Counted from the first letter of the stretch, positions 34,192-43,840 are shown. The stretch is DNA of 64,000 nucleotides from Miltoncostaea sp963771025 (GCA_963771025.1 CAVYRL010000008.1:248001-312000), one strand, 5' to 3'. Numbers and translations are program-made. The notes: generated by a model from the letters alone, not told the origin.

Positions 34192-37100
34192 ATGACCGTT
34201 CCGCCCCCGTTCGCCACCGCGCCGCCCAGCGGCCTCCCGGATCTGACCGAGCACGACGCCTGCGCGTTGGCGGCTTTCGCGACCCGCGACGGCCGGCCCA
34301 GCAGGACGATGGTCGAGCTCGCCCTGACATCACTGCAGATGATGGTCCACCGGTCCGGAAGCGTTGATGGCGAGGGGGACGGGAGCGGCCTGCTCGTGGA
34401 CCTCCCGCGCAGCTCGTGGAGGCGGCGGCTGGAGGAGTCGGGTCTCGACCCCGCCGCGGCCGACGACCTGCGGTTCACGGTCGCGCACCTCTTCTTCGAC
34501 AACGACGAGCACGCGCAGGCCCAGGTGCCGCGCGTCGAAGCCGTGCTCCAGGAGCACGGCTTCGATGTGCTGTGGAGCGCCGAGGGCATCACCGATCGTG
34601 GCGCGCTCGGCCCGCGCGCGTCGGAGACCCCGCCGATCTTCTGGCAGATCGCCTGTCTGGCGTCGGAGCCGGCCGCCGCGGCGTCCAAGAACTGCTACCG
34701 CGCCATGGTGCAGCTCGAGCGCGAGCTCGACTGCCACGTCGCGTCGTTCTCGGCCAACGACGTCGTCTACAAGGTGCAGGGCCAGCCTGAGGTGATCCCG
34801 CGTTTCTACCCGGAGATGGCCGACCCCGAGTTCACCTCGTCGCGGATCATCGCCCACAACCGGTACTCGACGAACACCTACCCCACGTTCAGCCGAGTGC
34901 AGCCGTTCTCGATCCTGGGCCACAACGGCGAGATCAACACGATCGCCCAGCTGCGGGAGCAGAGCGAGCAGCTCGGCCTGCCGACCACCCGGGGCGGCTC
35001 CGACAGCCAGGACCTGAACCGCCTGCTGGAGGGCCTGATCTTCGAGAAGGGCCTCTCCCTGCTGGAGGCCGTCGAGTTCGCGCTGCCGCCGATCCTCGGC
35101 GAGGTGCACCGCCTGCCCGCGACGCTCCAGGACCTCTACGTCCACTACCGCGAGGCGCTCGGCCCCTACGCCCAGGGCCCGGTCGGGCTCGCCTGCCGCG
35201 CCGCCGACGAGATGGTGTTCGCGGTGGACGCGATGGGCCTGCGGCCGCTGTGGTGGCTCGAGACCGACGAGTTCTACGTCGTCTCGTCGGAGCCCGGCGT
35301 GGTGCCGGTGGCCGACCTGGTCATCGACCCGGCCCCGCTCGCCCCCGGCGAAAAGGTCGCCCTGGTCACGGGAGACGACGGCGCGCCGCGCGTCCTCGAC
35401 TACTGGGACCTTCAGCGAGAGGTGTACCAGCGCGCCAAGAGCCGCGGCGCGCTGCCGACAGCGGAGGCCCGTGCCCGCCTGGCCGGCGGTCTCGAGCCGG
35501 TCGCGGTGGAGGAGTATCCCGACGAGGAGCTGGACGCGCCGGAGCTCGCCCTGGATCTGCTCCTGGCCTCGGCCGGATGGATCGAGAGCGACAAGCAGCA
35601 GCTCCAGTTCCACGCCGATCGCGGCGCGGAGCCGATCGGCTCGCTGGGCTGGGACGGCCCGCTGGGTCCGTTCACCCCGGTGCCGATGCCGCTCTCCGAC
35701 TATCTCCAGGAGACCGTCGCGGTGGTCACCAACCCGGCCATCGACCGCGAGCGCGAGGTGGAGCACTTCTCGACCCGCGTCGTGCTCGGTCGCCGGCCCC
35801 CGATCCAGGGCGTCGAGCCGGATCCGCCGCAGCGCTGTGAGCTGCGCATGCCCATCATCCTCGGAGGGATGCGGGCCGGGCTGGCGACGCTGTCGCTGCC
35901 CGAGCTGCGCCGCGTGGCCGTGGGTCACGGCGTGGCGTGCATGGAGGACGTCCTCGCCGCGTGGGACTGGCGCGCGACCCGCCTGCCGCTGAGCTTCTCG
36001 CAGGACATCACCGTGCGAGAGCATCTCGAGCAGCTCTCCGCCGCCGCAGTCGCCGCCGTTCAGGAGGGCGCCGAGCTGATCGTGCTCCACGATCTCAACG
36101 CCGGCCCCGGCGAGCGCGTCTGCGACCCCCACCTGGCCGTCGCCGCGGTCAACAAGGCGCTGCGCGAGGCCCGCAAGGAGGACGGTTCCTCCTGGCGCCG
36201 CGATGCCAGCCTGCTACTCCAGTCCGCCGGCATCCGCAACGTCCACGACGTGATGGTGGCCCTCGGGTTCGGCGCGCAGGCGCTGTGCCCGTACGCCCTC
36301 ATGGAGAAGGCCATGGACGGCTCGCCTGAGCCCTCGGCCGTCGCCACCAACGTGCTCGAGGCCCTCCAGAAGGGCATCGAGAAGGTTCTCTCCACCCTCG
36401 GCATCCACGAGCTGCGCGGCTACGGCCGGCTGGTGTCGGCGATCGGGGTCTCCCCCGAGGTGCTCGACATCCTGGCGATCCCGGGCTTCTGCGCCACCGA
36501 GGGACATGGCCTCGGCCTCGACGCGCTCAACGACCTGGCCGAGCAGGGTCGCGAGATCCGCGCCGGTGAGGAGAGCCCGTCCAAGGTCAAGCTCCCGCGC
36601 ATGTACCCCAAGGTGTGGAAGGCTCTGGCCCGCGTGGCCACGTCCGAGCGCGGGTACGAGGAGTACGCCGAGACGCTCGACCGGCTCGAGGCCGAGCAGC
36701 CCGTGGCGATCCGCCACGCGGTGCAGCCGCAGCTGGTGGAGCCGGAGCTGCGCATCCCCGCCGACCAGGTGTCGTCGCGCGTCGGCGAGCACACGCTCCC
36801 GTTCCTGATCAGCTCGATGAGCTTCGGGAGCCAGGGCGAGGTCGCCTTCCGCTCGTACGCCGAGGCGGCGATGCGCGCCGACATGCTCTCGATGAACGGC
36901 GAGGGCGGTGAGATCCACGACATGTACGGCCGCTACCCCAAGCACCGCGGCCAGCAGATCGCCAGCGGGCGCTTCGGGGTCTCGGCATTGCTGATCAACT
37001 CGTCCGAGTGGGTCGAGATCAAGATCGGCCAGGGCGCGAAGCCCGGCGAGGGCGGCCACCTGCCCGGGTCGAAGGTGACCCAGGCGATCGCCCGGGCCCG

Positions 37101-38889
37101 CAACGCCCAGGTCGGCAGCGACCTGATCAGCCCCTCGAACAACCACGACCTCTATTCGATCGAGGACCTGGCCCAGCTGATCGACGAGCTCAAGACGTCG
37201 AACCCGTACGGCAAGGTGATCGTCAAGGTGCCGGTCGTCCCGGGAATCGGCACGATCGCGATCGGCATCGCCAAGGCGGGCGCCGACGTCATCACGCTCT
37301 CGGGGTACGACGGCGGCACCGGTGCCGCGCGCCAGCATGCGCTGCGCCGCGCGGGGCTGCCGTGTGAGATCGGCACCGTGCTCGCACACCACGCGCTCAC
37401 CGAGGCGGGGATCCGCGACCGCGTCGAGATCTGGGCCGACGGCGGCCTGCGCAGCGCGGTGGACTGCATCAAGCTGATCTGCATGGGCGCCAACCGATTG
37501 GGCTTCGGCACCGCCTCCATGGTCGCCATCGGCTGCACCATCTGCCGCGGCTGTCAGCTCGACTCGTGCCACGTCGGCATCGCGACCCAGATCGACGAGG
37601 AGGAGGCGCGGGAGCGCGGCCTCAAGCGCTTCGTGCCCCGCGTCTTCGACCCGTCGGTCGATGGCCTGGTGCGCTACTTCACCGAGATGGGCGAGGCGCT
37701 ACGCGACCTCGCCGGCCAGATGGGCGTGAGCGACGTGCAGGAACTGGTCGGGCAGGCGAACCGCCTGGTTCAGGTCTCGCATCACGACCGTCTCGACCTG
37801 GCCAGCCTGCTCACGCCGGTCGACCAGCGGGTCATCACGTCGCCGGCCGGCACCCCCCGGTTCTTCCGGCCCTTCCACCCGCCGCCGCCCCACCGGGCGC
37901 CCGAGGTCGCGGCCGAGCGGCTCGCCGCCGGTGCCGCGCTGGCGGTCGAGGAGGAGGCCACCACGGCCGCCGACCGCAGCCTGGGCACCGACCTCGCCGG
38001 GCTGATCGCCCGCGCGACGACCGGGGTCAACAACGCGTGGGTGAGGGACGCCGAGCCGGCGCCGCCGGTGGTCAACGGCGACGACCCGGGCGGCAACGGC
38101 GCGGGCGACGCTCAGGGCAACGGGGTGGTCAGCCCCAACGGCAACGGCAACGGCAACGGGCACCGGCCGGCGCTGGTGGACCTCGCGTTCACCAAGGGCG
38201 CCGCGGCGGGCAGCGGCCTTGCCGCGTTCACCCTCGAGGGCGTGCGCATCCGTGTCTTCGGCGGTGCGCAGGACGGTGTCGGCAAGTGCGCGCTCGGCGG
38301 CGAGATCCAGGTGCTGAAGGCCCAGAACAAGGAGGGTAAGTGGATCGGCGGGCACGTGGGCAAGAGCTTCGCGTACGGCGCCCAGGGCGGCCTGTTCCTG
38401 ATCCAGGGCGACGCCGACGCCCGCGCGGGCATCCGCCTCTCCGGAGCCGACATCGTCATCGGCGGTGAGCCGGCCGGCCCGCTCGACGACCGGCTGGGCA
38501 CCCTGGCCGCGCGCGCCAACTGCAAGGGATTCGCGTTCGAGTACATGACCGGAGGCCGGGTGGTCGTGCTGGGAGACCCGGGGCCGTGGCTCTGCAGCGG
38601 CATGACCGGAGGCGTGGTCTATGTGCGCCAGAACCCCGACTGGGGCCTCAACGCCGCCGCCGTGCGACGCCGGCTCTCCAAGGCCGCCAAGGTGAGCATC
38701 GTCGCGCTGGAGGACTCGGACGTGCTCAACGTGCAGGACCTTCTCGGCAGCTACGAGAGGGCCCTGCGGGAGAGCGGCCAGATCACGCCGGCGGACGATC
38801 TCCTGCCGCTGATCGCCAATCCGGTCGAGCACTTCATCTCCATCAACCCGGTCACCCAGCAGGCCGACCCGAACATCTCCACGGAGTAG
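34192..38889 (+). CDS. gltB: glutamate synthase large (alpha) subunit
   Basis: Makes two glutamates from glutamine and 2-oxoglutarate. It is 1565 aa. After a 23-residue propeptide the class II amidotransferase domain should start at Cys24 (HDACALAAF); IIAHNRYSTNTYPTFSRVQP and GHNGEINT are its active-site blocks. The central domain and FMN barrel follow, with the [3Fe-4S] motif C-x5-C-x4-C in IGCTICRGCQLDSCHVG. The C-terminal GxGxG beta-helix (GGAQDGVGKCALGGEIQVL) is joined by a Gly/Asn-rich linker (about 38,085-38,160). No gltD lies beside it, so the electron donor (GltD or ferredoxin) must come from elsewhere. Confidence 0.95.
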   Translation: MTVPPPFATAPPSGLPDLTEHDACALAAFATRDGRPSRTMVELALTSLQMMVHRSGSVDGEGDGSGLLVDLPRSSWRRRLEESGLDPAAADDLRFTVAHLFFDNDEHAQAQVPRVEAVLQEHGFDVLWSAEGITDRGALGPRASETPPIFWQIACLASEPAAAASKNCYRAMVQLERELDCHVASFSANDVVYKVQGQPEVIPRFYPEMADPEFTSSRIIAHNRYSTNTYPTFSRVQPFSILGHNGEINTIAQLREQSEQLGLPTTRGGSDSQDLNRLLEGLIFEKGLSLLEAVEFALPPILGEVHRLPATLQDLYVHYREALGPYAQGPVGLACRAADEMVFAVDAMGLRPLWWLETDEFYVVSSEPGVVPVADLVIDPAPLAPGEKVALVTGDDGAPRVLDYWDLQREVYQRAKSRGALPTAEARARLAGGLEPVAVEEYPDEELDAPELALDLLLASAGWIESDKQQLQFHADRGAEPIGSLGWDGPLGPFTPVPMPLSDYLQETVAVVTNPAIDREREVEHFSTRVVLGRRPPIQGVEPDPPQRCELRMPIILGGMRAGLATLSLPELRRVAVGHGVACMEDVLAAWDWRATRLPLSFSQDITVREHLEQLSAAAVAAVQEGAELIVLHDLNAGPGERVCDPHLAVAAVNKALREARKEDGSSWRRDASLLLQSAGIRNVHDVMVALGFGAQALCPYALMEKAMDGSPEPSAVATNVLEALQKGIEKVLSTLGIHELRGYGRLVSAIGVSPEVLDILAIPGFCATEGHGLGLDALNDLAEQGREIRAGEESPSKVKLPRMYPKVWKALARVATSERGYEEYAETLDRLEAEQPVAIRHAVQPQLVEPELRIPADQVSSRVGEHTLPFLISSMSFGSQGEVAFRSYAEAAMRADMLSMNGEGGEIHDMYGRYPKHRGQQIASGRFGVSALLINSSEWVEIKIGQGAKPGEGGHLPGSKVTQAIARARNAQVGSDLISPSNNHDLYSIEDLAQLIDELKTSNPYGKVIVKVPVVPGIGTIAIGIAKAGADVITLSGYDGGTGAARQHALRRAGLPCEIGTVLAHHALTEAGIRDRVEIWADGGLRSAVDCIKLICMGANRLGFGTASMVAIGCTICRGCQLDSCHVGIATQIDEEEARERGLKRFVPRVFDPSVDGLVRYFTEMGEALRDLAGQMGVSDVQELVGQANRLVQVSHHDRLDLASLLTPVDQRVITSPAGTPRFFRPFHPPPPHRAPEVAAERLAAGAALAVEEEATTAADRSLGTDLAGLIARATTGVNNAWVRDAEPAPPVVNGDDPGGNGAGDAQGNGVVSPNGNGNGNGHRPALVDLAFTKGAAAGSGLAAFTLEGVRIRVFGGAQDGVGKCALGGEIQVLKAQNKEGKWIGGHVGKSFAYGAQGGLFLIQGDADARAGIRLSGADIVIGGEPAGPLDDRLGTLAARANCKGFAFEYMTGGRVVVLGDPGPWLCSGMTGGVVYVRQNPDWGLNAAAVRRRLSKAAKVSIVALEDSDVLNVQDLLGSYERALRESGQITPADDLLPLIANPVEHFISINPVTQQADPNISTE

Positions 38890-38908
38890 CGGGCCGATCC
38901 GCCCGGCG

Positions 38909-40183
38909 GTGCCGGCCGACGTCCTCTCGGTCACCGGAGGCCAGGACCACGGAGCCCGATTCGGGCTCCGTGGTCCCGAGACGACCATCGGGCGCGGGCC
39001 GGTGATGGACATCGTGCTGACCGACCCGCGCGTATCGCGCCGCCACGCGGTGATCCGGCTCAGCGACACCGTGCTGACCATCGAGGACCTGGCCTCCAGC
39101 GCCGGCACGACGGTCAACGGCAGCCCCATCAGCGGGACGACCACCCTCGCGCCCGGCGACCAGGTGGAGATCGGCTCCACCGAGCTCACGGTGCTCTGGA
39201 CGCCCTCGGGATCGTTCCGGCCCGAACCCGGACCCGAGCGCGCTCCGCCCGTGACCGCGGTCGCCGCTGCGCCGCGACCCGCCCCGGAGCCGGCGGCCGC
39301 CGTGCCGGCGGAGGAGGTGGCGGCCCCCATTACGGCACGGCCCGAGGTGCTGCTGCCCATCGCATGCCTGGCGCTGTCGGCGTTCTGCCTGCTGTGCGTG
39401 TGGATGCCCGTGCTGGGGGACCGCTCGGGCACCGACAGCGTATGGAGCCTCGACCCGCAGGGCTTCCGTATCCAGGCCGTGCTCGCCGCGCTGATCGCGG
39501 GCCTCGCCGCCGGGGGATGGCTGCAGGCGGTATCGCAGCCGCACCTCAGCGCAATGCGCCTGCCGCTCGCCGCGGCGACGGCCATCGCCGGCGGCCTCGT
39601 GGCCGGGCTCCCCCTGTTCCTGGCGGCCGTCGATGTGCCCGGCGCGAGCCGGGAGCTTGGTCTGGCCATCTTCGTGATCGCCGGCCTTGTGCTGGTGGGC
39701 TGCGCGGTCGCCGGCGTCGCGACGATCGCGACCGAGCATCGCGAGGCGCCGGTGTCCGCGGGCGCGGTGCTGCTGGTGGCCGCGGGCGGGGGCGTCGGGG
39801 GGCTGCTGGTGACGATCGCGAGTCCGCTGACCTGGATCTCGTCCGGCCTGTCCGAGTACAGCGGGTTCGACGACAACGTGGGCGCCGGCGGGTGGCTGGT
39901 GGTGCTGGCCCTCGCCGTGGTGGCGGCGTCGGTCCTGGCGCTCGCCGTCGCCCGGGCCGGCGACCGGCGCGCGGCCCTCTACTTCGCCACATGCGCGGCG
40001 GCCCTGGCGGCCGCCTCGTTCACCTTCGCGACCGGCGCGGCCTTCGCCTTCTCGTCGTTCCAGATGGAGGTCGGCCTCAGCCTGGTGCTGACCGGGTCGG
40101 CAATCGCGCTGACCTCCACCGCGATCGGCACCGCCGCGCTGTCGCTGGGACCCACAGGACCGGCCGAGGCCGAGTCGCCCTAA
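38909..40183 (+). CDS. FHA-domain membrane protein
   Basis: 424 aa from GTG 38909. Residues 5-95 form an FHA domain that reads phosphothreonine: TTIGRGPVMDIVLTDPRVSR RHAV-type loop residues (GR, S, RH) and TTVNGSPISG are present. An Ala/Pro/Glu linker precedes about seven membrane helices from residue 145 to the end. It probably links Ser/Thr-kinase signalling to a membrane process, but no kinase gene is near. It starts 19 nt after gltB. Its TAA stop overlaps the ABC-F gene stop (CTAA). A 33-nt near-perfect palindrome lies in codons 12-23. Confidence 0.85.
   Translation: MPADVLSVTGGQDHGARFGLRGPETTIGRGPVMDIVLTDPRVSRRHAVIRLSDTVLTIEDLASSAGTTVNGSPISGTTTLAPGDQVEIGSTELTVLWTPSGSFRPEPGPERAPPVTAVAAAPRPAPEPAAAVPAEEVAAPITARPEVLLPIACLALSAFCLLCVWMPVLGDRSGTDSVWSLDPQGFRIQAVLAALIAGLAAGGWLQAVSQPHLSAMRLPLAAATAIAGGLVAGLPLFLAAVDVPGASRELGLAIFVIAGLVLVGCAVAGVATIATEHREAPVSAGAVLLVAAGGGVGGLLVTIASPLTWISSGLSEYSGFDDNVGAGGWLVVLALAVVAASVLALAVARAGDRRAALYFATCAAALAAASFTFATGAAFAFSSFQMEVGLSLVLTGSAIALTSTAIGTAALSLGPTGPAEAESP
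38944..38976. repeat. 16-bp inverted repeat at the gltB/FHA junction
   Basis: GGACCACGGAGCCCGA (38944-38959) and TCGGGCTCCGTGGTCC (38961-38976) are perfectly complementary, separated by one T. It begins 55 nt after the gltB stop and lies inside the FHA coding frame. There is no U-run. It could end or process the gltB mRNA, or bind a dimeric protein. Confidence 0.75.
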
Positions 40184-42075
40184 CCCTCCGAGCGCTCCGC
40201 CGCGCTCTCCCACTCCCGCAGCAGCCAGGCCAGCTCCTCCTGCAGGCCGCGGTGCTCCTCGCCGCGCGCGGCGACGGCCTCGCGGTCGGCGAGGGTCGCG
40301 GGATCGGCGAGGGCGACCTCGACGTCGGCGATGCGCGCCTCCACACGGGTGATCTCGCCCTCCAGGCGCCGCACCTCCCGCGTGCCCCCCGAACGCGCCG
40401 GACGCCGCTCGCGGGGCGCCGCGCCCCCCTTGCGCTCCCGCCCGCGTGCCTCGGAGCGGGCCGGCGGCGGACTGGCCCTGACCGCGGATTCCTGTTCCTC
40501 GGCGCGGGCCCGCAGGAAGTCGGCGTATCCACCGAAGCGCAGTGTGGCGGCGCCGTCCTCGAGCGAGAGCGTGTGGGTGGCGATCGCGTCGATCAGGGCC
40601 CGGTCATGCGACACCATCAGCACGGTCCCGTCGTAGGCCTCCAGTGCGGTCTCGAGGGCCTCGCGGCTCTCCGTGTCGAGGTGGTTGGTGGGTTCGTCGA
40701 GCACCAGCAGGTTGCCCCCGCGCGCGATCAGCGCCACCAGCGACAGCCGCCGGCGCTCGCCGCCCGACAGCCGCTCGACGCGGGTCTCGGCGGCGGCGCC
40801 CGAGAACAGGAACCCCCCGAGCAGCGTCCGCGCCTGGGATGGCGTCAGATCGCTCTCCACGAGAACCGTCTCGACCACCGTGCGCGAGCCGTCCAGCTCC
40901 TCGCCCTGCTGGGAGAAGTACGCCGGGACCACGCGGTGGCCCACGCTGACGCGACCCCGGGCCGGGGGCAGGTTGCCGATCAGCGTTTCGATCAGGGTGG
41001 TCTTACCCGTCCCGTTGGGCCCGACGATCGCCAGGCGCTGCCCGCGCTCCAGGGTGAACCCGGCGCCCGAGATGAGTGATCGCCCGGGGACCCCGACGTC
41101 CAGGCCGTCGACCTCCATCACGACCCGTCCGCTGCGTTCCGCCTTCGGAAACCCGAAGGCCAGGTGCGATGCCTTGCGGGGCACCTCGATTCGCTCGATG
41201 CGATCGAGTCGCTTCTTCCGCGACGCGGCCTGACGCGCCTTGGTGCCGGCGCTCCAGCGGGTCACGAACCTCTCCAGGCGGGCGATCTCGGCTGCCTGGC
41301 GCTCGGCCTCGGCGCCCTGACGATCGATCGCCAGGGCCCGCTCGCGCCGGAACGCCGAGTACTTCATCGGCCACAGCTTCCCGCGACCGCGTTCGAGCTC
41401 GAGGATGCCCGTGGCCACGGACTCCAGGAACCAGCGGTCGTGCGAGACGAAGACGATGGTCGCGCCGAGGTCCGCGATCGTGCGCTCAAGCCATTCCACG
41501 GCCGCCAGGTCCAGGTGATTCGTCGGCTCGTCCAGGAGCAGCACGTCCGGGCGCGAGACCAGGGAACGGGCCAGGGATGCGCGCGTGAGCTCGCCACCCG
41601 AGAACCCGTCGAGGGGCCGCGGCAGCTGATCCTCATCGATGCTCAGCCCGCGCAGCACGCGCTCCATCCATGCGCGCCAGGCATACCCCCCGGCGCGCTC
41701 GAGCCGCGCCTGGGCCTCCTCGTAGGCCGCGAGCACGGACGCGCTCGCGTCGCCGCTCGCCATGCGCTTCTCGAGGGCCGTCAGCTCGGCCTCGGCCCGC
41801 TGGGCCGGCTCCATCCCCTGTGCCACGTACTCGGCGAGGGTCAGCCCGGTGCCGATCGGAGGGCGCTGATCGTGGAGGGCCACCGAAGATCCGCGCGCCA
41901 GGCTCACCTGGCCGGCGTCAGGCGCAAGCTGGCCCGCGAGGATCCGCAGGAGGGTCGTCTTGCCCTCGCCGTTGCGTCCGACCACGGCCAGGCGGTCGCC
42001 GGAGTCGACGCGGAAGCTGACCTCAATGAGGACATCGCGGGCCCCGAAGGCCTTGCTGATCTGGATCGCCTGCAC
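40180..42075 (-). CDS. ABC-F family ATPase
   Basis: A 631-aa soluble protein with two ABC ATPase domains and no membrane segment, the layout of ribosome-bound ABC-F factors. The first domain has GRNGEGKTTLLRILAG, FSGGELTRASLARSL and LLLDEPTNHLDLA; the second has GPNGTGKTTLIETLIGNL, LSGGERRRLSLVALI and VLDEPTNHLDTES. The interdomain linker (about 250-300) is Arg/Lys-rich. A C-terminal coiled coil (REVRRLEGEITRVEARIADV) resembles the Uup-type extension. Roles range from translation rescue to antibiotic protection. It diverges from RNase D. Confidence 0.92.
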   Translation of the reverse strand: MQAIQISKAFGARDVLIEVSFRVDSGDRLAVVGRNGEGKTTLLRILAGQLAPDAGQVSLARGSSVALHDQRPPIGTGLTLAEYVAQGMEPAQRAEAELTALEKRMASGDASASVLAAYEEAQARLERAGGYAWRAWMERVLRGLSIDEDQLPRPLDGFSGGELTRASLARSLVSRPDVLLLDEPTNHLDLAAVEWLERTIADLGATIVFVSHDRWFLESVATGILELERGRGKLWPMKYSAFRRERALAIDRQGAEAERQAAEIARLERFVTRWSAGTKARQAASRKKRLDRIERIEVPRKASHLAFGFPKAERSGRVVMEVDGLDVGVPGRSLISGAGFTLERGQRLAIVGPNGTGKTTLIETLIGNLPPARGRVSVGHRVVPAYFSQQGEELDGSRTVVETVLVESDLTPSQARTLLGGFLFSGAAAETRVERLSGGERRRLSLVALIARGGNLLVLDEPTNHLDTESREALETALEAYDGTVLMVSHDRALIDAIATHTLSLEDGAATLRFGGYADFLRARAEEQESAVRASPPPARSEARGRERKGGAAPRERRPARSGGTREVRRLEGEITRVEARIADVEVALADPATLADREAVAARGEEHRGLQEELAWLLREWESAAERSEG

Positions 42076-42082
42076 GACCGGC

Positions 42083-42088
42083 TAGGGT
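42083..42088 (+). promoter_or_regulatory. -10 box for leaderless RNase D mRNA
   Basis: TAGGGT lies 7 nt before GTG 42096 in the 20-nt gap between the divergent ABC-F and RNase D genes. The gap is too short for a conventional leader. Confidence 0.5.
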
Positions 42089-42095
42089 AGCGGTC

Positions 42096-43289
42096 GTGTC
42101 GAGCCCCGAGACGATCACGGACCCCGCGGGGGTCGATTCGGTGGTGCGCGAGGCCCGGGCCGAGGGCCGGGTGGCCATCGATCTCGAGTTCCTCTGGGAG
42201 CGCACCTACGCTCCGGTGGCCTGTCTCGCGCAGCTTGCGACTCCGGTGGGGATCCATCTGGTCGATCCGATCGAAGGCGCGCCGCTCGGCCCGATCGCCG
42301 AGCTGGTGTCCGACCCGGCCGTGGACGTGGTCATGCACGCCCCCTCGGCCGACCTCACGCTGCTGGGGCTCGCGTACGGGGTGCGTCCTCAGTCGTTCAC
42401 CGACGTGCAGCTCACGGCCGGCTTCGTCGGGCTCGGCGCCGGGCAGGGCCTCGGCAACCTGCTCGACCGCGTCCTCGGCGTCCGCCTGGACAAGGGCGAG
42501 CGGTACACCGACTGGAGCAAGCGCCCCTTGTCCGACGCGCAGCTCAAGTACGCCGCCGGCGACGTGATCCACCTGCTCGCCCTGGCCGACGAGCTCGCGC
42601 GCCGCGCGGAGAAGCTCGGCCGCACCAAGTGGGTGGCCGAGGAGCACGCCCGGCGTTACGGCCCCGACGCACGCCTGCTCCCCGACCCGGAGACCGCCTG
42701 GCGCAAGGTCAAGGGCGGTGGCCGCCTGAACGGCAAGGATCGCGCCGTGCTCGCCGCCCTGGCGGCCTGGCGCGAGCGCGAGGGGGCGCGCCGCGACAAG
42801 CCGACCTCCTGGGTGATACCCGACCGCACGCTGGTCGAGATCGCGCATCGGCGCCCGACGACCCGCGCGGCGCTCGAGAACGAGCGCGGGCTGCCGGACC
42901 GCATCCGCGGCGCCGACGCCGACGCGCTGCTGGCGGTGTTGCGCGAGGGCGAGAGCGCTCCGCCTCCGCCCACGCCGACACCCCCCTCGCCCGAGATGCA
43001 GCAGCGCCTGGATGTGCTCGGACCGCTCGGCGCGGTGCTGGTCACGGCGCGCGCCGCCGCCGTCGACCTCGCGCCGAGCCTCCTGGCCACGCGCGACGAG
43101 ATCGTCGCCTTCCTGCTGGCCGCCATCCGTGGGGAGACCGACGATCTGCCGCTCGGCAACGGCTGGCGGCGCGAGCTGGCCGGCGCAGGCCTCATCGAGC
43201 TGGCGGCCGGTCGCCTGGTCCTCGGCGCAGACGCGCAGCGCCCATTCCTGGTCGAGCTCCCCCGGGGCGCGATCGCCACGCCTCAGTAG
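42096..43289 (+). CDS. rnd: ribonuclease D
   Basis: A 397-aa 3'-5' exoribonuclease that trims tRNA and other structured RNAs. The DEDDy nuclease domain (1-190) has Exo I RVAIDLEFLWERTY (catalytic D and E), Exo II DVVMHAPSADLTLLG (D) and Exo III LKYAAGDVIHLLALAD (Y and D). HRDC domains follow: KGGGRLNGKDRAVLAALAAW is the first, and a weaker second one occupies the C-terminus. GTG 42096 has a TAGGGT box 7 nt upstream. Confidence 0.93.
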   Translation: MSSPETITDPAGVDSVVREARAEGRVAIDLEFLWERTYAPVACLAQLATPVGIHLVDPIEGAPLGPIAELVSDPAVDVVMHAPSADLTLLGLAYGVRPQSFTDVQLTAGFVGLGAGQGLGNLLDRVLGVRLDKGERYTDWSKRPLSDAQLKYAAGDVIHLLALADELARRAEKLGRTKWVAEEHARRYGPDARLLPDPETAWRKVKGGGRLNGKDRAVLAALAAWREREGARRDKPTSWVIPDRTLVEIAHRRPTTRAALENERGLPDRIRGADADALLAVLREGESAPPPPTPTPPSPEMQQRLDVLGPLGAVLVTARAAAVDLAPSLLATRDEIVAFLLAAIRGETDDLPLGNGWRRELAGAGLIELAAGRLVLGADAQRPFLVELPRGAIATPQ

Positions 43290-43305
43290 AGTGAGCCCCG
43301 ACCCC

Positions 43306-43758
43306 ATGGCACCGCACACGACCTTCGACCACATCGCCGCATTCGTCGACGACTCCAGCGCCGCGAGCGCCGCGCTCGAGGCCGGGGTGACCCTCCGAGA
43401 GCTGAGCGGCGGGCGGCTGAGCGTGGTGCACATCATGCCGAGCCCCGCCTTCCTGCTCTCGCTCGCGGCGAGCGTCGGCGGTGCACCGGTGCACGACAGT
43501 GCGATGGAGGAAGAGGCTGCGGAGATGTGGCTCGACGAGCTCGTTCACGACCTCGAGGGCGCCGAGGCCGTGCTGCTGGAGGGCAACCCTCCCAAGACGG
43601 CCGTCGAGTGGGCGCTCGAGGCCGAGGTTGACGTGATGATCGCGACGCGCCACCACGGACGGGTGGAGCGGGCCCTACTCGGCAGCTTCGCCGGGCACCT
43701 GAGCCATCACGCCCCGTGCGCGGTGCTGCTCACGAACCCCGCCGAGGGGGAACGCTGA
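43306..43758 (+). CDS. universal stress protein (UspA family)
   Basis: 150 aa with the Rossmann-like Usp fold. IAAFVDDSSAASAALEAGVT is the first strand-helix unit; the end has the ATP-type loop ATRHHGRVERALLGSFAGH, approaching G-2x-G-9x-G(S), and APCAVLLTNP as the last strand. It probably binds ATP. It sits 16 nt downstream of RNase D, so co-transcription is likely. An in-frame GTG at 43291 could extend it by five residues. Confidence 0.88.
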   Translation: MAPHTTFDHIAAFVDDSSAASAALEAGVTLRELSGGRLSVVHIMPSPAFLLSLAASVGGAPVHDSAMEEEAAEMWLDELVHDLEGAEAVLLEGNPPKTAVEWALEAEVDVMIATRHHGRVERALLGSFAGHLSHHAPCAVLLTNPAEGER

Positions 43759-43786
43759 CCGCACGACGGGCGGTACTGGGCGCTCG

Positions 43787-43819
43787 AGGGGCGGCGGGCC
43801 GTGGTGCCCCGCCGCCCCT
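43787..43819. terminator. 12-bp hairpin between usp and a small opposing gene
   Basis: AGGGGCGGCGGG (43787-43798) pairs perfectly with CCCGCCGCCCCT (43808-43819) around a 9-nt loop. It lies 28 nt after the usp stop and 21 nt beyond the end of the minus-strand small gene, so it may end both. No U-run. Confidence 0.65.
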
Positions 43820-43840
43820 GAGGGTGTCGCGTGAGGCGCG

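Noticed and set aside
37699..39876. 725-codon minus-strand frame across gltB and the FHA gene
   Set aside because: Antisense shadow; no domain, and composition mirrors the plus-strand genes.
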